Positions 7,563 to 14,296 of a DNA stretch of 17,002 nt are shown one piece after another. The notes under the pieces were generated by a model, which was not told the DNA's origin, did not search any database, and saw nothing but the letters and a program-made list of their open reading frames with translations. The stretch is taken from NCBI GenBank assembly GCA_028288385.1, contig JAQBNX010000073.1, forward strand, positions 1-17,002. The letters run 5' to 3'. The first letter of the stretch is position 1. The number at the start of each line of letters is the position of its first letter. The position numbers and the translations under genes are program-made. This DNA comes from Spirosoma sp. GTDB taxonomy: Bacteria; Bacteroidota; Bacteroidia; Cytophagales; Spirosomataceae.

Positions 7563-8816
7563 ATGAAAGTAAGAATATCACATTGTTCGACTTCGCTTGA
7601 AAACTATTATATCTGCTTGACAGATAAAGTTTCAGGTTTTATTAATCGTGGACCGCAGACTGGTGACTTAATATATTTAGTCGTTAAAGTCAACAAGAAA
7701 AGCTTATGTGGAGCCAGATTCATTCTTGATGAAGCAACAGATTATAAACCTTGGGCAGATGCTGAAAGTTATGTGAATGCTTTGACAATTAAGAATATCG
7801 AATATTGTAGTCCTTTTGATATTTCTTTACTTTCAAAGGTAGGGGGTAAATATTGGGCAATTAAATATATTCAAGGAGCGAAACCTATTGATGAACAAGT
7901 TGCTATTCAAATTCTTGACGATACATTTACGAAAAACAAATCTGACACCTTATTCCGATTTGACATTCAATCTTTGGTTACTGAGATAGAAGATAATGAA
8001 GAAACAATTATAGAAGACGAAGAAGAACTAAAGAGATTAGCAAAAGAAGTGCCAAATGTGAAAGTCAACATAATGGGGACTTTTCAAACTGTACAATTTT
8101 CAAATGAGACTGACAAAATAAAGGGACTTGAGAGACTAGTCAATGAAAATTTTTATTTTTTATTTCCTCAGTTTCCCGAAAACAAAACCCTTCTAATTCC
8201 GGAAAATAGGTTATTTAAAACAAAAGGATTTAAAGTAGATGGGAATAATGTTTCAGGTATTCGGACAATTCCAGACGGAATACTGATTGAATTTGACAAA
8301 AAGCTTAAGAACCCTTTTAGAATTAATCTTATAGAATATGAATGCTATGGTGAACGAAAACAAAAGGAAATAGATAAATCTAGTTATCTCAATAGTATTA
8401 TAATCCCTCAGTTAATGCGCTTTGCCTCAGCGTTTAGTATCATAACAGATGAACAAACTAGAGTTAAGACAGTTGAAAGTTGGGTAGATAAAATAATAGC
8501 ATATATTAACAGTGATGAAGCCCAATCAACAAAATTTATTAACTGGATAAAAGAAATATATCCTGAAATTAAAGAACGCTCAATAGAAAGAGAAATAGAG
8601 AAACTTCTTATTGACTCATTTAAGACCAACCTAAGGGTCCTTCTAATAATTGACGAGTTAAGCTCTGAGCAAAAATCAACGATTAAAAACGTGGTAAGCT
8701 CATTTAAACTGGCAAATGGAGATACTAATGTTCAGTTTGCTGGTTATGTTGTTAGGCTAGTTCAAAAAATAAACATGATAAATAACGAATCAGAATACGC
8801 ATTAACAATACAATAA
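7563..8816 (+). CDS. Unrecognised AT-rich gene; possible EVE-like plus degenerate PD-(D/E)XK nuclease
   Basis: I do not recognise this 417-residue protein. Its base composition and codon use (many AAA, ATA, TTA and AAT codons) are far more AT-rich than flanking genes, which points to horizontal acquisition. Residues 1-130 are beta-rich with a GDLIYLVVKV strand, a GARFILDEATDYKPW segment and GGKYWAIKYI, the kind of pattern seen in PUA-fold EVE/YTH-like modules; this is a resemblance, not a match. An acidic linker (about 140-160, runs of Glu/Asp) follows. From about 190 the sequence reads like a restriction-type nuclease: a helix with GLERLVNENFYFLFPQ, then IPDGILIEF (D238) and NLIEYECYG (E258-x-E260). 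This is D-x19-E-x-E with Glu in place of the usual Lys, as in BamHI-type sites. The C-terminus has a strand LRVLLIIDEL and amphipathic helices. No signal peptide or membrane segment. It stands alone, with no methylase or helicase partner nearby. Confidence 0.8.
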   Translation: MKVRISHCSTSLENYYICLTDKVSGFINRGPQTGDLIYLVVKVNKKSLCGARFILDEATDYKPWADAESYVNALTIKNIEYCSPFDISLLSKVGGKYWAIKYIQGAKPIDEQVAIQILDDTFTKNKSDTLFRFDIQSLVTEIEDNEETIIEDEEELKRLAKEVPNVKVNIMGTFQTVQFSNETDKIKGLERLVNENFYFLFPQFPENKTLLIPENRLFKTKGFKVDGNNVSGIRTIPDGILIEFDKKLKNPFRINLIEYECYGERKQKEIDKSSYLNSIIIPQLMRFASAFSIITDEQTRVKTVESWVDKIIAYINSDEAQSTKFINWIKEIYPEIKERSIEREIEKLLIDSFKTNLRVLLIIDELSSEQKSTIKNVVSSFKLANGDTNVQFAGYVVRLVQKINMINNESEYALTIQ

Positions 8817-8865
8817 CAGTAAAATTATTTAATAGCGATTATTAAAAGGTAAACAGAACAACTTT

Positions 8866-8896
8866 GTTGAAACATTTTTGCAAAATTCAACTTTTG
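8866..8896 (+). terminator. Possible AT-rich terminator hairpin
   Basis: GTTGAA (8866-8871) and TTTT (8875-8878) can pair with AAAATTCAAC (8882-8891) around a three-base loop, with a three-base bulge. A short T run (TTTTG) follows at 8892-8896. It lies about 50 bases after the stop of the AT-rich gene. The stem is weak, so the call is tentative. Confidence 0.3.
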
Positions 8897-9022
8897 TACT
8901 TCACATAAACTTTAATACTAAAGGCCCTACCTTCGTTAAAGTACTAAACCTTGTGTTCCATATTTAACAACATTACCACTTAGGAACTGATGTAAACAAA
9001 CATTTATAAAAATAATAGTATT

Positions 9023-9505
9023 ATGGATAGCCAAATTAATAAGTCTAAGGGTCCAGGTGTTTATATCCCACCACCATTATTTTATGTGCTAGTATTTTTA
9101 GCATCCATGTTTATCCAACGGAAACTGCCAATCGCCGACGGCTTATTCCATCAAACGGTCATAAAAGTTGTCGGTATAATTTTCTTAATTATCGCCCTGT
9201 TTTTCTTAGTGAGAAGTTTAAGGCAGTTCTTCCTGACAAAAAACACGGTGGTTCTTATCAAGCCAGCTTCATCCTTACAGACAACCGGAATATATGGCAT
9301 TACACGGAACCCAATGTATGTAGGGTTAGCGTTTGTCTATTGTGGAGTTGCTTGCTTCGTGGGCAATTGGTGGACGTTTCTCCTTCTCCCATTTCTTATC
9401 CTTATCATTCAGGAGTATATAATCAAACGGGAAGAAAATTATTTGGAGCTTGAATTCGGACAAGCATTTCTCAATTATAAAAAATCTGTCAGGCGGTGGT
9501 TATAG
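9023..9505 (+). CDS. Isoprenylcysteine carboxyl methyltransferase (ICMT/PEMT)-family membrane protein
   Basis: A 160-residue integral membrane protein with four hydrophobic segments (about residues 16-33, 47-68, 98-116 and 117-135). It carries the family's SAM-binding signature: GIYGITRNPMYVG at about 88-101, and near the C-terminus KREENYLELEFGQAFLNYKKSVRRWL, matching the E...FG..Y..Y...VrRW ending typical of bacterial ICMT-like and phospholipid methyltransferase proteins. Length is normal for the bacterial family. Bacteria do not generally have prenylated CaaX proteins, so the substrate is probably a lipid or small molecule; it is unknown. Its base composition is lower in GC than the oxidoreductase genes beyond it, so it may belong to the same acquired AT-rich stretch as the preceding gene. 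It is separated from that gene by 206 bases, so it has its own promoter region. Confidence 0.87.
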   Translation: MDSQINKSKGPGVYIPPPLFYVLVFLASMFIQRKLPIADGLFHQTVIKVVGIIFLIIALFFLVRSLRQFFLTKNTVVLIKPASSLQTTGIYGITRNPMYVGLAFVYCGVACFVGNWWTFLLLPFLILIIQEYIIKREENYLELEFGQAFLNYKKSVRRWL

Positions 9506-9625
9506 CGTTGAAGCTGGTTATAATTTCAGGAAATGGCGATAGCATGAGCGCACTATAATTGGCTTTCTGCTACGCTGGCCCACGTAGTTATGTAACGTTC
9601 ACTTGCGGGCAATAAACCCAAATCC

Positions 9626-11014
9626 ATGTCAACACTAGTCCAGTTGCTTATCAATACGTTTGGAAAGGATTCTGTCTTGACACAAGCAGAGGCAAGTGGG
9701 CGGGTTGCCTCTAATTGGACGCATAACGAAAACCTGGATTGTCTGGCACTTCTTCGTCCAAAAACGACAGAGGACGTATCAACCATGCTGAAAATTTGTA
9801 ATGAGTTCAATCAGTCAGTAGTGCCACACGGGGGCTTAACAAACGTGGTAGGGGGCGTAGTAACAAAACCAAATCAGATTGCCCTAACTCTGGAACGCAT
9901 GAACGAGGTTGAGGAGATCAGTGTCCATAACAAAACAGTAATGGTTCAGGCAGGCGTCATTTTACAGAATCTGCAAAAATTACTAGTCGAAAACGGGCTG
10001 CTTTTTCCGCTTGACCTGGGTGCCAAAGGCAGTTGCATGATAGGCGGAAACATTGCTTCAAATGCGGGCGGTTTGCAGGCGGTACGTTATGGGGTCATGC
10101 GTAATCTGGTGCTGGGTCTGGAGGTTGTTTTGGCCGACGGAACGGTTATTTCGTCCATGAACAAAATGCTGAAAAACAATGCCGGTTATGACCTCAAACA
10201 GCTTTTCATTGGATCGGAAGGCACGTTAGGAGTCATCACAAAGGCGGTTTTGAAAGTAGACGATCTGCCAAAAAGCAGAAACACTGCCTTTGTCGCCCTG
10301 GAAAATTTTGAGCAGGCAAATCAACTATTACAGTATGCTAGGAAACAGTTAAAGAATGACCTCACCAGTTTTGAATTGCTATGGCAGGATTATTACAATT
10401 TAATGACTTCCAGGCCTTCATCTTATTCGCCACCACTACCACAAACCTATCCTTTTTATGTCCTGATGGAAGCTCGCGGGCAGAATGCCGAGCAGGATAA
10501 AGCCGTATTTGACGAATTGCTGAAAAACGGTTGGGAGAACGGCTTGATTGCCGACGCAGTCATGGCGCAGTCACAACAAGAACTGGATTGGTTATGGAGT
10601 ATTCGGGAGAATGTGGAACTGATATTTTCGGTGCACAGTCCTGTTTTTTTGTATGATGTCAGCCTGGCCATTTCTGACATGGACCCATATATTAAAGAAA
10701 TTAAAACGGAACTTCAAGCTGTTTGGGCCGATGTCCATTTTTATGCCTTCGGCCATATGGGTGATGGCAACCTGCATCTATTCGTCAGTTGCGGCCTTGA
10801 CAACGCAGCCACCAAACACCAAGTAGACGAAATCATTTACCAGCCACTTCAACGAATTGGCGGTTCAATAACAGGCGAACATGGTATCGGTTTAGAAAAA
10901 AAGCCCTGGCTTCATCTCAGTCGCACATCGGAGGAAATCAACCTCATGAAAACGCTTAAAAGAGCCTTAGACCCAAAAGGGATTTTAAACCCCGGAAAAT
11001 TACTGCCCGATTAG
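9626..11014 (+). CDS. GlcD-type FAD-binding oxidoreductase (D-2-hydroxyacid dehydrogenase family)
   Basis: A 462-residue cytoplasmic flavoprotein of the vanillyl-alcohol-oxidase superfamily, in the GlcD / D-lactate / D-2-hydroxyglutarate dehydrogenase branch. FAD-binding features in order: PHGGLTNVVGG near residues 67-77, GGNIASNAGG at 140-149, and FIGSEGTLGVIT at 194-205. The C-terminal cap holds the metal/substrate site HMGDGNLH at 377-384 and GEHGIG at 417-422, ending in the usual DPKGILNPGKLLP. All key motifs are intact and length is typical. Members oxidise a D-2-hydroxy acid to a 2-keto acid, passing electrons to quinone, an electron-transfer flavoprotein or a cytochrome; the substrate here is undetermined. 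No GlcE/GlcF partner or iron-sulfur subunit lies next to it. The gene is followed at 51 bases by the GH43-like gene on the same strand. Confidence 0.93.
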   Translation: MSTLVQLLINTFGKDSVLTQAEASGRVASNWTHNENLDCLALLRPKTTEDVSTMLKICNEFNQSVVPHGGLTNVVGGVVTKPNQIALTLERMNEVEEISVHNKTVMVQAGVILQNLQKLLVENGLLFPLDLGAKGSCMIGGNIASNAGGLQAVRYGVMRNLVLGLEVVLADGTVISSMNKMLKNNAGYDLKQLFIGSEGTLGVITKAVLKVDDLPKSRNTAFVALENFEQANQLLQYARKQLKNDLTSFELLWQDYYNLMTSRPSSYSPPLPQTYPFYVLMEARGQNAEQDKAVFDELLKNGWENGLIADAVMAQSQQELDWLWSIRENVELIFSVHSPVFLYDVSLAISDMDPYIKEIKTELQAVWADVHFYAFGHMGDGNLHLFVSCGLDNAATKHQVDEIIYQPLQRIGGSITGEHGIGLEKKPWLHLSRTSEEINLMKTLKRALDPKGILNPGKLLPD

Positions 11015-11065
11015 ACCGACACTGGTTTGTTGGTTAAGGTGATTATTCCACTCACCTTACACCCT

Positions 11066-12031
11066 ATGAGAGAAACCCCCTACCAAAATCCCCTGCTGCC
11101 AACCGACTTCCCCGATCCGTCCATCATCGACACGGGTCCGGGCGGTTATTTTGCCTATGCAACCCATGACGAATTCTCTCCCACGCTAAACAATATTCTG
11201 GTCAGTCATTCCCCGGATTTGGTTCACTGGTCAGCGCCGATAGGTGCGTTGCTTCGGCCGCCGGTCTGGGCTCAGCAATGCCAGCGCTTCTGGTGCCCGC
11301 AAGTTGTTTATGTGAATGGGCAATATAGACTCTACTACGCGGCCGAATCGGATGCAAAAGATGGTATGCATCTGGCACTCGCCATCTCCCAAACGCCCAA
11401 CAACTTTATTGATATAGGCATTCCGTTGTCGGGTTCGCATGGGACGGACTACGCTATGATTGACCCCTGTTTCTTTACCGACCCAAAAACTAACCGGCAT
11501 TATCTTTATTACGGCTCGGCGCATGAGCCCATTCGGGCGGTCGAACTGGCCGAGGATGGGTTTACGTTCCTCGGCTCACCCGTTGAGGTGCTTTGGCCCC
11601 GACTCGGCGTTCGTTTTGAAACCTTACGGGAAGGGGCTTTTATGACCTATCGTCCGGAGTATGACCGGTATTATTTATGGGTTTCGGGCGACAACACCTG
11701 GGCCGAAAACGGCTATGCCGTTAGTGTGTACTGGTCAACTCATCCGCTAACGGGCTTTGAACCCATTCCAGAACGGCATATCGTGCTGGGCCCTAACCAA
11801 CACTGGGATTCGCCCGGTCAAACGTGTCTATTCAGGGATGGCGCCGAGGACGAGTGGCTGGTCTATCATGCGGTGGACGTAACGGATCGCTACATTCAGG
11901 GCACCGATCGTTTTTTGCGAAAGATGTGCCTGGACAAAGTGCTGTATACCGCTGATGGCTGGCCTTATATCGCCAACTACTCACCGTCTTTTCAAACGCA
12001 GGCTGGCCCCAGAGTGAATTCACCCGCTTAA
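11066..12031 (+). CDS. Family 43-like glycoside hydrolase
   Basis: The frame is open from a TTG at 11027, but ATG 11066 puts the family's first strand in the normal place (NPLLPTDFPDPSII) and is used; 321 residues. The five-bladed-propeller catalytic triad of GH43 clan F is recognisable: general base D17 in DFPDPS, the pKa-modulating aspartate D133 in YAMIDPCFF, and a candidate general acid E189 in TLREGAFMTYR. Other strand motifs such as RFWCPQVVYVNGQYRLYYAA also fit. GH43 enzymes act on arabinan, xylan or related plant oligosaccharides. There is no signal peptide, so it would act on imported oligosaccharides in the cytoplasm. No SusC/SusD pair is in view, so this is not an obvious polysaccharide utilisation locus. 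It ends 33 bases before a strong hairpin shared with the convergent SDR gene. Confidence 0.88.
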   Translation: MRETPYQNPLLPTDFPDPSIIDTGPGGYFAYATHDEFSPTLNNILVSHSPDLVHWSAPIGALLRPPVWAQQCQRFWCPQVVYVNGQYRLYYAAESDAKDGMHLALAISQTPNNFIDIGIPLSGSHGTDYAMIDPCFFTDPKTNRHYLYYGSAHEPIRAVELAEDGFTFLGSPVEVLWPRLGVRFETLREGAFMTYRPEYDRYYLWVSGDNTWAENGYAVSVYWSTHPLTGFEPIPERHIVLGPNQHWDSPGQTCLFRDGAEDEWLVYHAVDVTDRYIQGTDRFLRKMCLDKVLYTADGWPYIANYSPSFQTQAGPRVNSPA

Positions 12032-12063
12032 CAAAATCACTGGCTTTAATGACCATAAATGAT

Positions 12064-12101
12064 TAAGTGCCACAGCGCCAATTCAGGCGCTGTGGCACTT
12101 A
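12064..12101. terminator. Convergent (bidirectional) terminator-like hairpin
   Basis: A perfect 16-bp stem (12064-12079 paired with 12086-12101) encloses a six-base loop AATTCA. It is GC-rich in the middle (GTGCCACAGCGCC arm) and lies between the 3' ends of the GH43-like gene (plus) and the SDR gene (minus), so it could end transcription from both sides. Neither flank has a real T run, only TTA-type ends. Confidence 0.65.
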
Positions 12102-12135
12102 TATAACGACTACGAAAAACCAAAATTGACGTTAT

Positions 12136-12837
12136 TTATTTTAGTGTTCCCATTCCGCCATCAACGCCAATAATCTGGCCGGTGATCCAGGCTGCCTGAT
12201 CGGAGAGCAGGTAGGCCGCCATACTGGCAATATCCTGCGGAGAGCCGTAGCGGTTGAGCGGATGGCGTTTGTTGGCCGCGTCGCGTTTAATATCGTCGGC
12301 AAGCAGGAACTGCGCCATCGGCGTATCGGTCAGTGACGGGGCCACCGCGTTGACGCGAACATTGAACGGAGCCAGCTCGGCCGCGAGTGATTTGGTGAGC
12401 CCTTCGACAGCCGACTTTGCCACCGACACTGACGAGTGCATACCCATCCCTAGTTTGGCCGCTACCGTACTGAAAAGCACAACACTACCCGACTTGGATT
12501 TTTTTATAGCCGCGTAACAGGCATGGATAGTAGCTACGGCACCCAGCACATTAACCTCCAGGTCATGGCGGTAGTCCTCCATCATAAGCCGCTGAAAAGG
12601 CTTTAGATTGATGGTGCCGGGGCAGTAAACAATACCGTGGAGGGTGTCGGGGAGTTGAGTGAGCGCTTCGGTGGCTGGCATTTGCGTTACGTCCCACAGC
12701 ATATGGGTCGATTGAATGCCTTCGGGTTTGGTCCGGCCCGCCGTAAACAACGTAGCGCCCTGCGTCTGGAGCGATTGGGCCAGCGCATGGCCTACGCCCG
12801 AACTCGCGCCAACAATAAAAATGTTTTTGCCTTTCAT
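12136..12837 (-). CDS. SDR-family oxidoreductase lacking the catalytic tyrosine; last gene of the pterin operon
   Basis: The frame extends to 12867, but that stretch lies inside a long inverted repeat; the ATG at 12835-12837 gives a normal SDR N-terminus (MKGKNIFIVGASSGVG, cofactor motif GASSGVG at 10-16) and 233 residues. Other SDR features: a strand ending HGIVYCPGTI where NNAG normally lies (about 68-76), active-site serine S123 in VVLFSTVAA, K141, and the C-terminal WITGQIIGVDGG. At the catalytic YxxxK site the sequence reads VSVAK, so the tyrosine position is V137. Some bacterial SDRs share this change, but a classical dehydrogenase needs the tyrosine. It follows folE on the same strand. 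By position it could act as a sepiapterin or dihydromonapterin reductase-like enzyme making the final pterin; that is inference, and the lost tyrosine argues for caution. Confidence 0.88.
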   Translation of the reverse strand: MKGKNIFIVGASSGVGHALAQSLQTQGATLFTAGRTKPEGIQSTHMLWDVTQMPATEALTQLPDTLHGIVYCPGTINLKPFQRLMMEDYRHDLEVNVLGAVATIHACYAAIKKSKSGSVVLFSTVAAKLGMGMHSSVSVAKSAVEGLTKSLAAELAPFNVRVNAVAPSLTDTPMAQFLLADDIKRDAANKRHPLNRYGSPQDIASMAAYLLSDQAAWITGQIIGVDGGMGTLK

Positions 12838-12841
12838 AACG

Positions 12842-12914
12842 TAATCAGTTATTGATGAAACAGCCAACCGTTTGTGGCATAAGCCCGGTTGGCTGTTTCA
12901 TCAATAACTGATTA
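12842..12914. repeat. Perfect 29-bp inverted repeat between folE and the SDR gene
   Basis: Arms at 12842-12870 and 12886-12914 are perfect reverse complements, with a 15-base spacer that itself contains GGC-ATAA-GCC (12876-12885), able to extend the hairpin. The outer end of the right arm is the folE stop codon (TTA at 12912-12914 on the plus strand). The outer end of the left arm is four bases upstream of the SDR start codon. Neither flank has a T tract, so it is not a standard intrinsic terminator. It may stabilise or process the folE mRNA, or control read-through and translation of the SDR gene. Confidence 0.9.
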
Positions 12915-13643
12915 AATGGTTATGTCTGTGGAGGAGATGTAGCGCAGCAACTCCTGCCGGGTGGCCTCATTTTCAAACTTGCCGCCATACGACGACGTAA
13001 CGGTTGAGCTGTTAATATCGTGAACGCCCCGCGTAGACACGCACAGGTGTTTGGCGTCAATAATAACGGCTACGTCTTCGGTTTCGAGCACCTTTTTCAA
13101 CTCTTCAGCTATTTGTATGGTCAGGCGTTCCTGTACCTGCGGCCGTTTGGCAAAATAATCGACAATCCTGTTCAGTTTCGACAGGCCAATTACCTTTCCA
13201 CTGGAGATATACGCTACGTGCGCTTTACCAACGATTGGAACAAAGTGATGCTCGCAGTAGGTCTGAACGATAATATCTTTCTCAACCAGCATCTCGTTGT
13301 AGCGGAACTTGTTGTCGAACAGCGTAGCCTTGGGTTTGCTGTCTGGGTTGAGCCCACTAAACACTTCCTTCACAAACATTTTGGCCACGCGCCGGGGCGA
13401 CCCTTTCAGGCTGTCGTCGGTCAGGTCGAGGCCCAGGATGTTCATGATCTCCCGGAAATGTTCTTCAATGAGGTCAACCTTAAGCTCGTCGTCCAGCTCA
13501 AACGCATCGGGGCGCATGGGCGTATCGATAGACGATGTATGGTGGTCATCGCCCATCTCATCGATCAGCAGCCGATCTATCTCCAGCCCATCACGGTCGT
13601 TTCGATTATGCGGGGTATTCGACGAAGTTCCGTTCAGTTTCAT
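12912..13643 (-). CDS. folE: GTP cyclohydrolase I
   Basis: Catalyses GTP to 7,8-dihydroneopterin triphosphate, the first step of folate and biopterin synthesis. The zinc ligands are present with E. coli spacing: C130 and H133 in YCEHHF, and C201 in KHLCVSTRG (71 residues from C130, as in the E. coli enzyme). Also typical are SPRRVAKMFVKEVFSGL at about 82-98, HVAYISSGKVIGLSKLNRIVDYFA in the middle and VSTRGVHDINSSTVTSSYGG at the end. The protein is 243 residues, with about 50 variable residues before the conserved core, more like the extended N-terminus of eukaryotic enzymes than the short bacterial one. Its start (13641-13643) lies inside the end of the upstream PTPS-like gene (38-base overlap, different frame), implying translational coupling. 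Its stop codon is the edge of the long inverted repeat. Confidence 0.96.
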   Translation of the reverse strand: MKLNGTSSNTPHNRNDRDGLEIDRLLIDEMGDDHHTSSIDTPMRPDAFELDDELKVDLIEEHFREIMNILGLDLTDDSLKGSPRRVAKMFVKEVFSGLNPDSKPKATLFDNKFRYNEMLVEKDIIVQTYCEHHFVPIVGKAHVAYISSGKVIGLSKLNRIVDYFAKRPQVQERLTIQIAEELKKVLETEDVAVIIDAKHLCVSTRGVHDINSSTVTSSYGGKFENEATRQELLRYISSTDITI

Positions 13644-14055
13644 ACAATTTTACTTTGATGTCTAAGTCAGTGCTTAGCTGGTTGCGTAGAATATTGTGAA
13701 TAACGATAGCAATATTTTCGGCCGAGGGGTTCAGATCGGCAAACTCATCGGTGTCGAGATTGAGGTTTTTGTGATCGAATCGATCCGTGACGTGTTCTTT
13801 GATAATGTCGCCGAGAAACTTCATGTCGATGACGTAACCGGTTTCGGGATCAATGGGGCCGGTGACCTGGACAATCAGGTCATAGTTATGGCCGTGGTAA
13901 TTGGGGTTATTGCATTTGCCGTAAACACGGGCATTTTTTTCATCAGACCAGTTCGGGTTGTTGAGCCGGTGAGCCGCATTGAAATGTTCTTTGCGAAAAA
14001 CTGCCACCCGTGGGGTGTCGGCCCGGTGTGTATCCAGTCCGGTGGAAGTTATCAT
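13606..14055 (-). CDS. 6-pyruvoyl tetrahydropterin synthase / 6-carboxytetrahydropterin synthase family protein
   Basis: A 149-residue T-fold enzyme using dihydroneopterin triphosphate, the product of the next gene folE. Zinc ligands are H29 (FNAAHRL), H54 and H56 (YHGHNY). Catalytic residues are C48 (GKCNNPNYHGHNY), D94/H95 (DRFDHKNLN) and pterin-anchoring E139 (LYETERNFVEY). The GKCNNPN-HGHNY spacing is that of PTPS, which makes 6-pyruvoyltetrahydropterin for tetrahydrobiopterin, more than the shorter motif of QueD. No queuosine genes are adjacent. The ATG at 14053-14055 gives a 15-residue leader before the first conserved strand. It heads the PTPS-folE-SDR operon. Biopterin-type product is favoured by the motif and by the partner genes, but QueD activity cannot be excluded from sequence alone. 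Confidence 0.9.
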   Translation of the reverse strand: MITSTGLDTHRADTPRVAVFRKEHFNAAHRLNNPNWSDEKNARVYGKCNNPNYHGHNYDLIVQVTGPIDPETGYVIDMKFLGDIIKEHVTDRFDHKNLNLDTDEFADLNPSAENIAIVIHNILRNQLSTDLDIKVKLYETERNFVEYPA

Positions 14056-14205
14056 ACAGTTGTGGAATCGAAAAAGGTTCGATCAACCTGTCGTTACAAA
14101 GTTTGTGTACAACACAGGCCGGGCCGCGCAGGCAGACGGCAGAGCTTGGAGCCGAAGCGCTCGTTAGTTTGCGATTGTTAGCTGCATAACCCCCTTTCAG
14201 GAGAA

Positions 14206-14239
14206 TTTGTTTAACCTGAACTAAAAAAAGTTAAACAAA
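14206..14239. promoter_or_regulatory. Candidate operator: 10-bp inverted repeat TTTGTTTAAC/GTTAAACAAA
   Basis: Perfect arms at 14206-14215 and 14230-14239 separated by 14 AT-rich bases, centre-to-centre about 24 bases (just over two helical turns). Its central place in a divergent intergenic region suits a dimeric regulator. The arms are AT-rich and could pair by chance, and no regulator gene is next to it. Confidence 0.35.
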
Positions 14240-14288
14240 ATTGATGGGCCTAACTCATAAAACATAAGGTCGTTTTAGTTGGTTCCCC

Positions 14289-14296
14289 TACGTTTG
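14289..14296 (+). promoter_or_regulatory. Candidate -7 element (TACGTTTG) for the MBL-fold gene
   Basis: Exact match to TAnnTTTG. Transcription would start near 14303, about 60 bases before the preferred ATG at 14363 and only about 18 bases before the alternative ATG at 14321. No convincing -33 TTTG at the expected distance. Confidence 0.35.

Noticed and set aside
8828..8846. TTTAATA/TATTAAA inverted repeat after the AT-rich gene
   Set aside because: A seven-base stem made only of A-T pairs in AT-rich DNA is expected by chance and too weak for a terminator.
12838..12867. N-terminal extension of the SDR gene to an ATG at 12867
   Set aside because: The extra ten residues are encoded by the arm of the 29-bp inverted repeat, and SDRs of this type begin a few residues before the first strand, as with the ATG at 12837.
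13020..14181. Long plus-strand open frames opposite folE and the PTPS-like gene
   Set aside because: They lie antisense to genes with intact catalytic motifs, show no recognisable domain, and follow from codon bias of the real genes.
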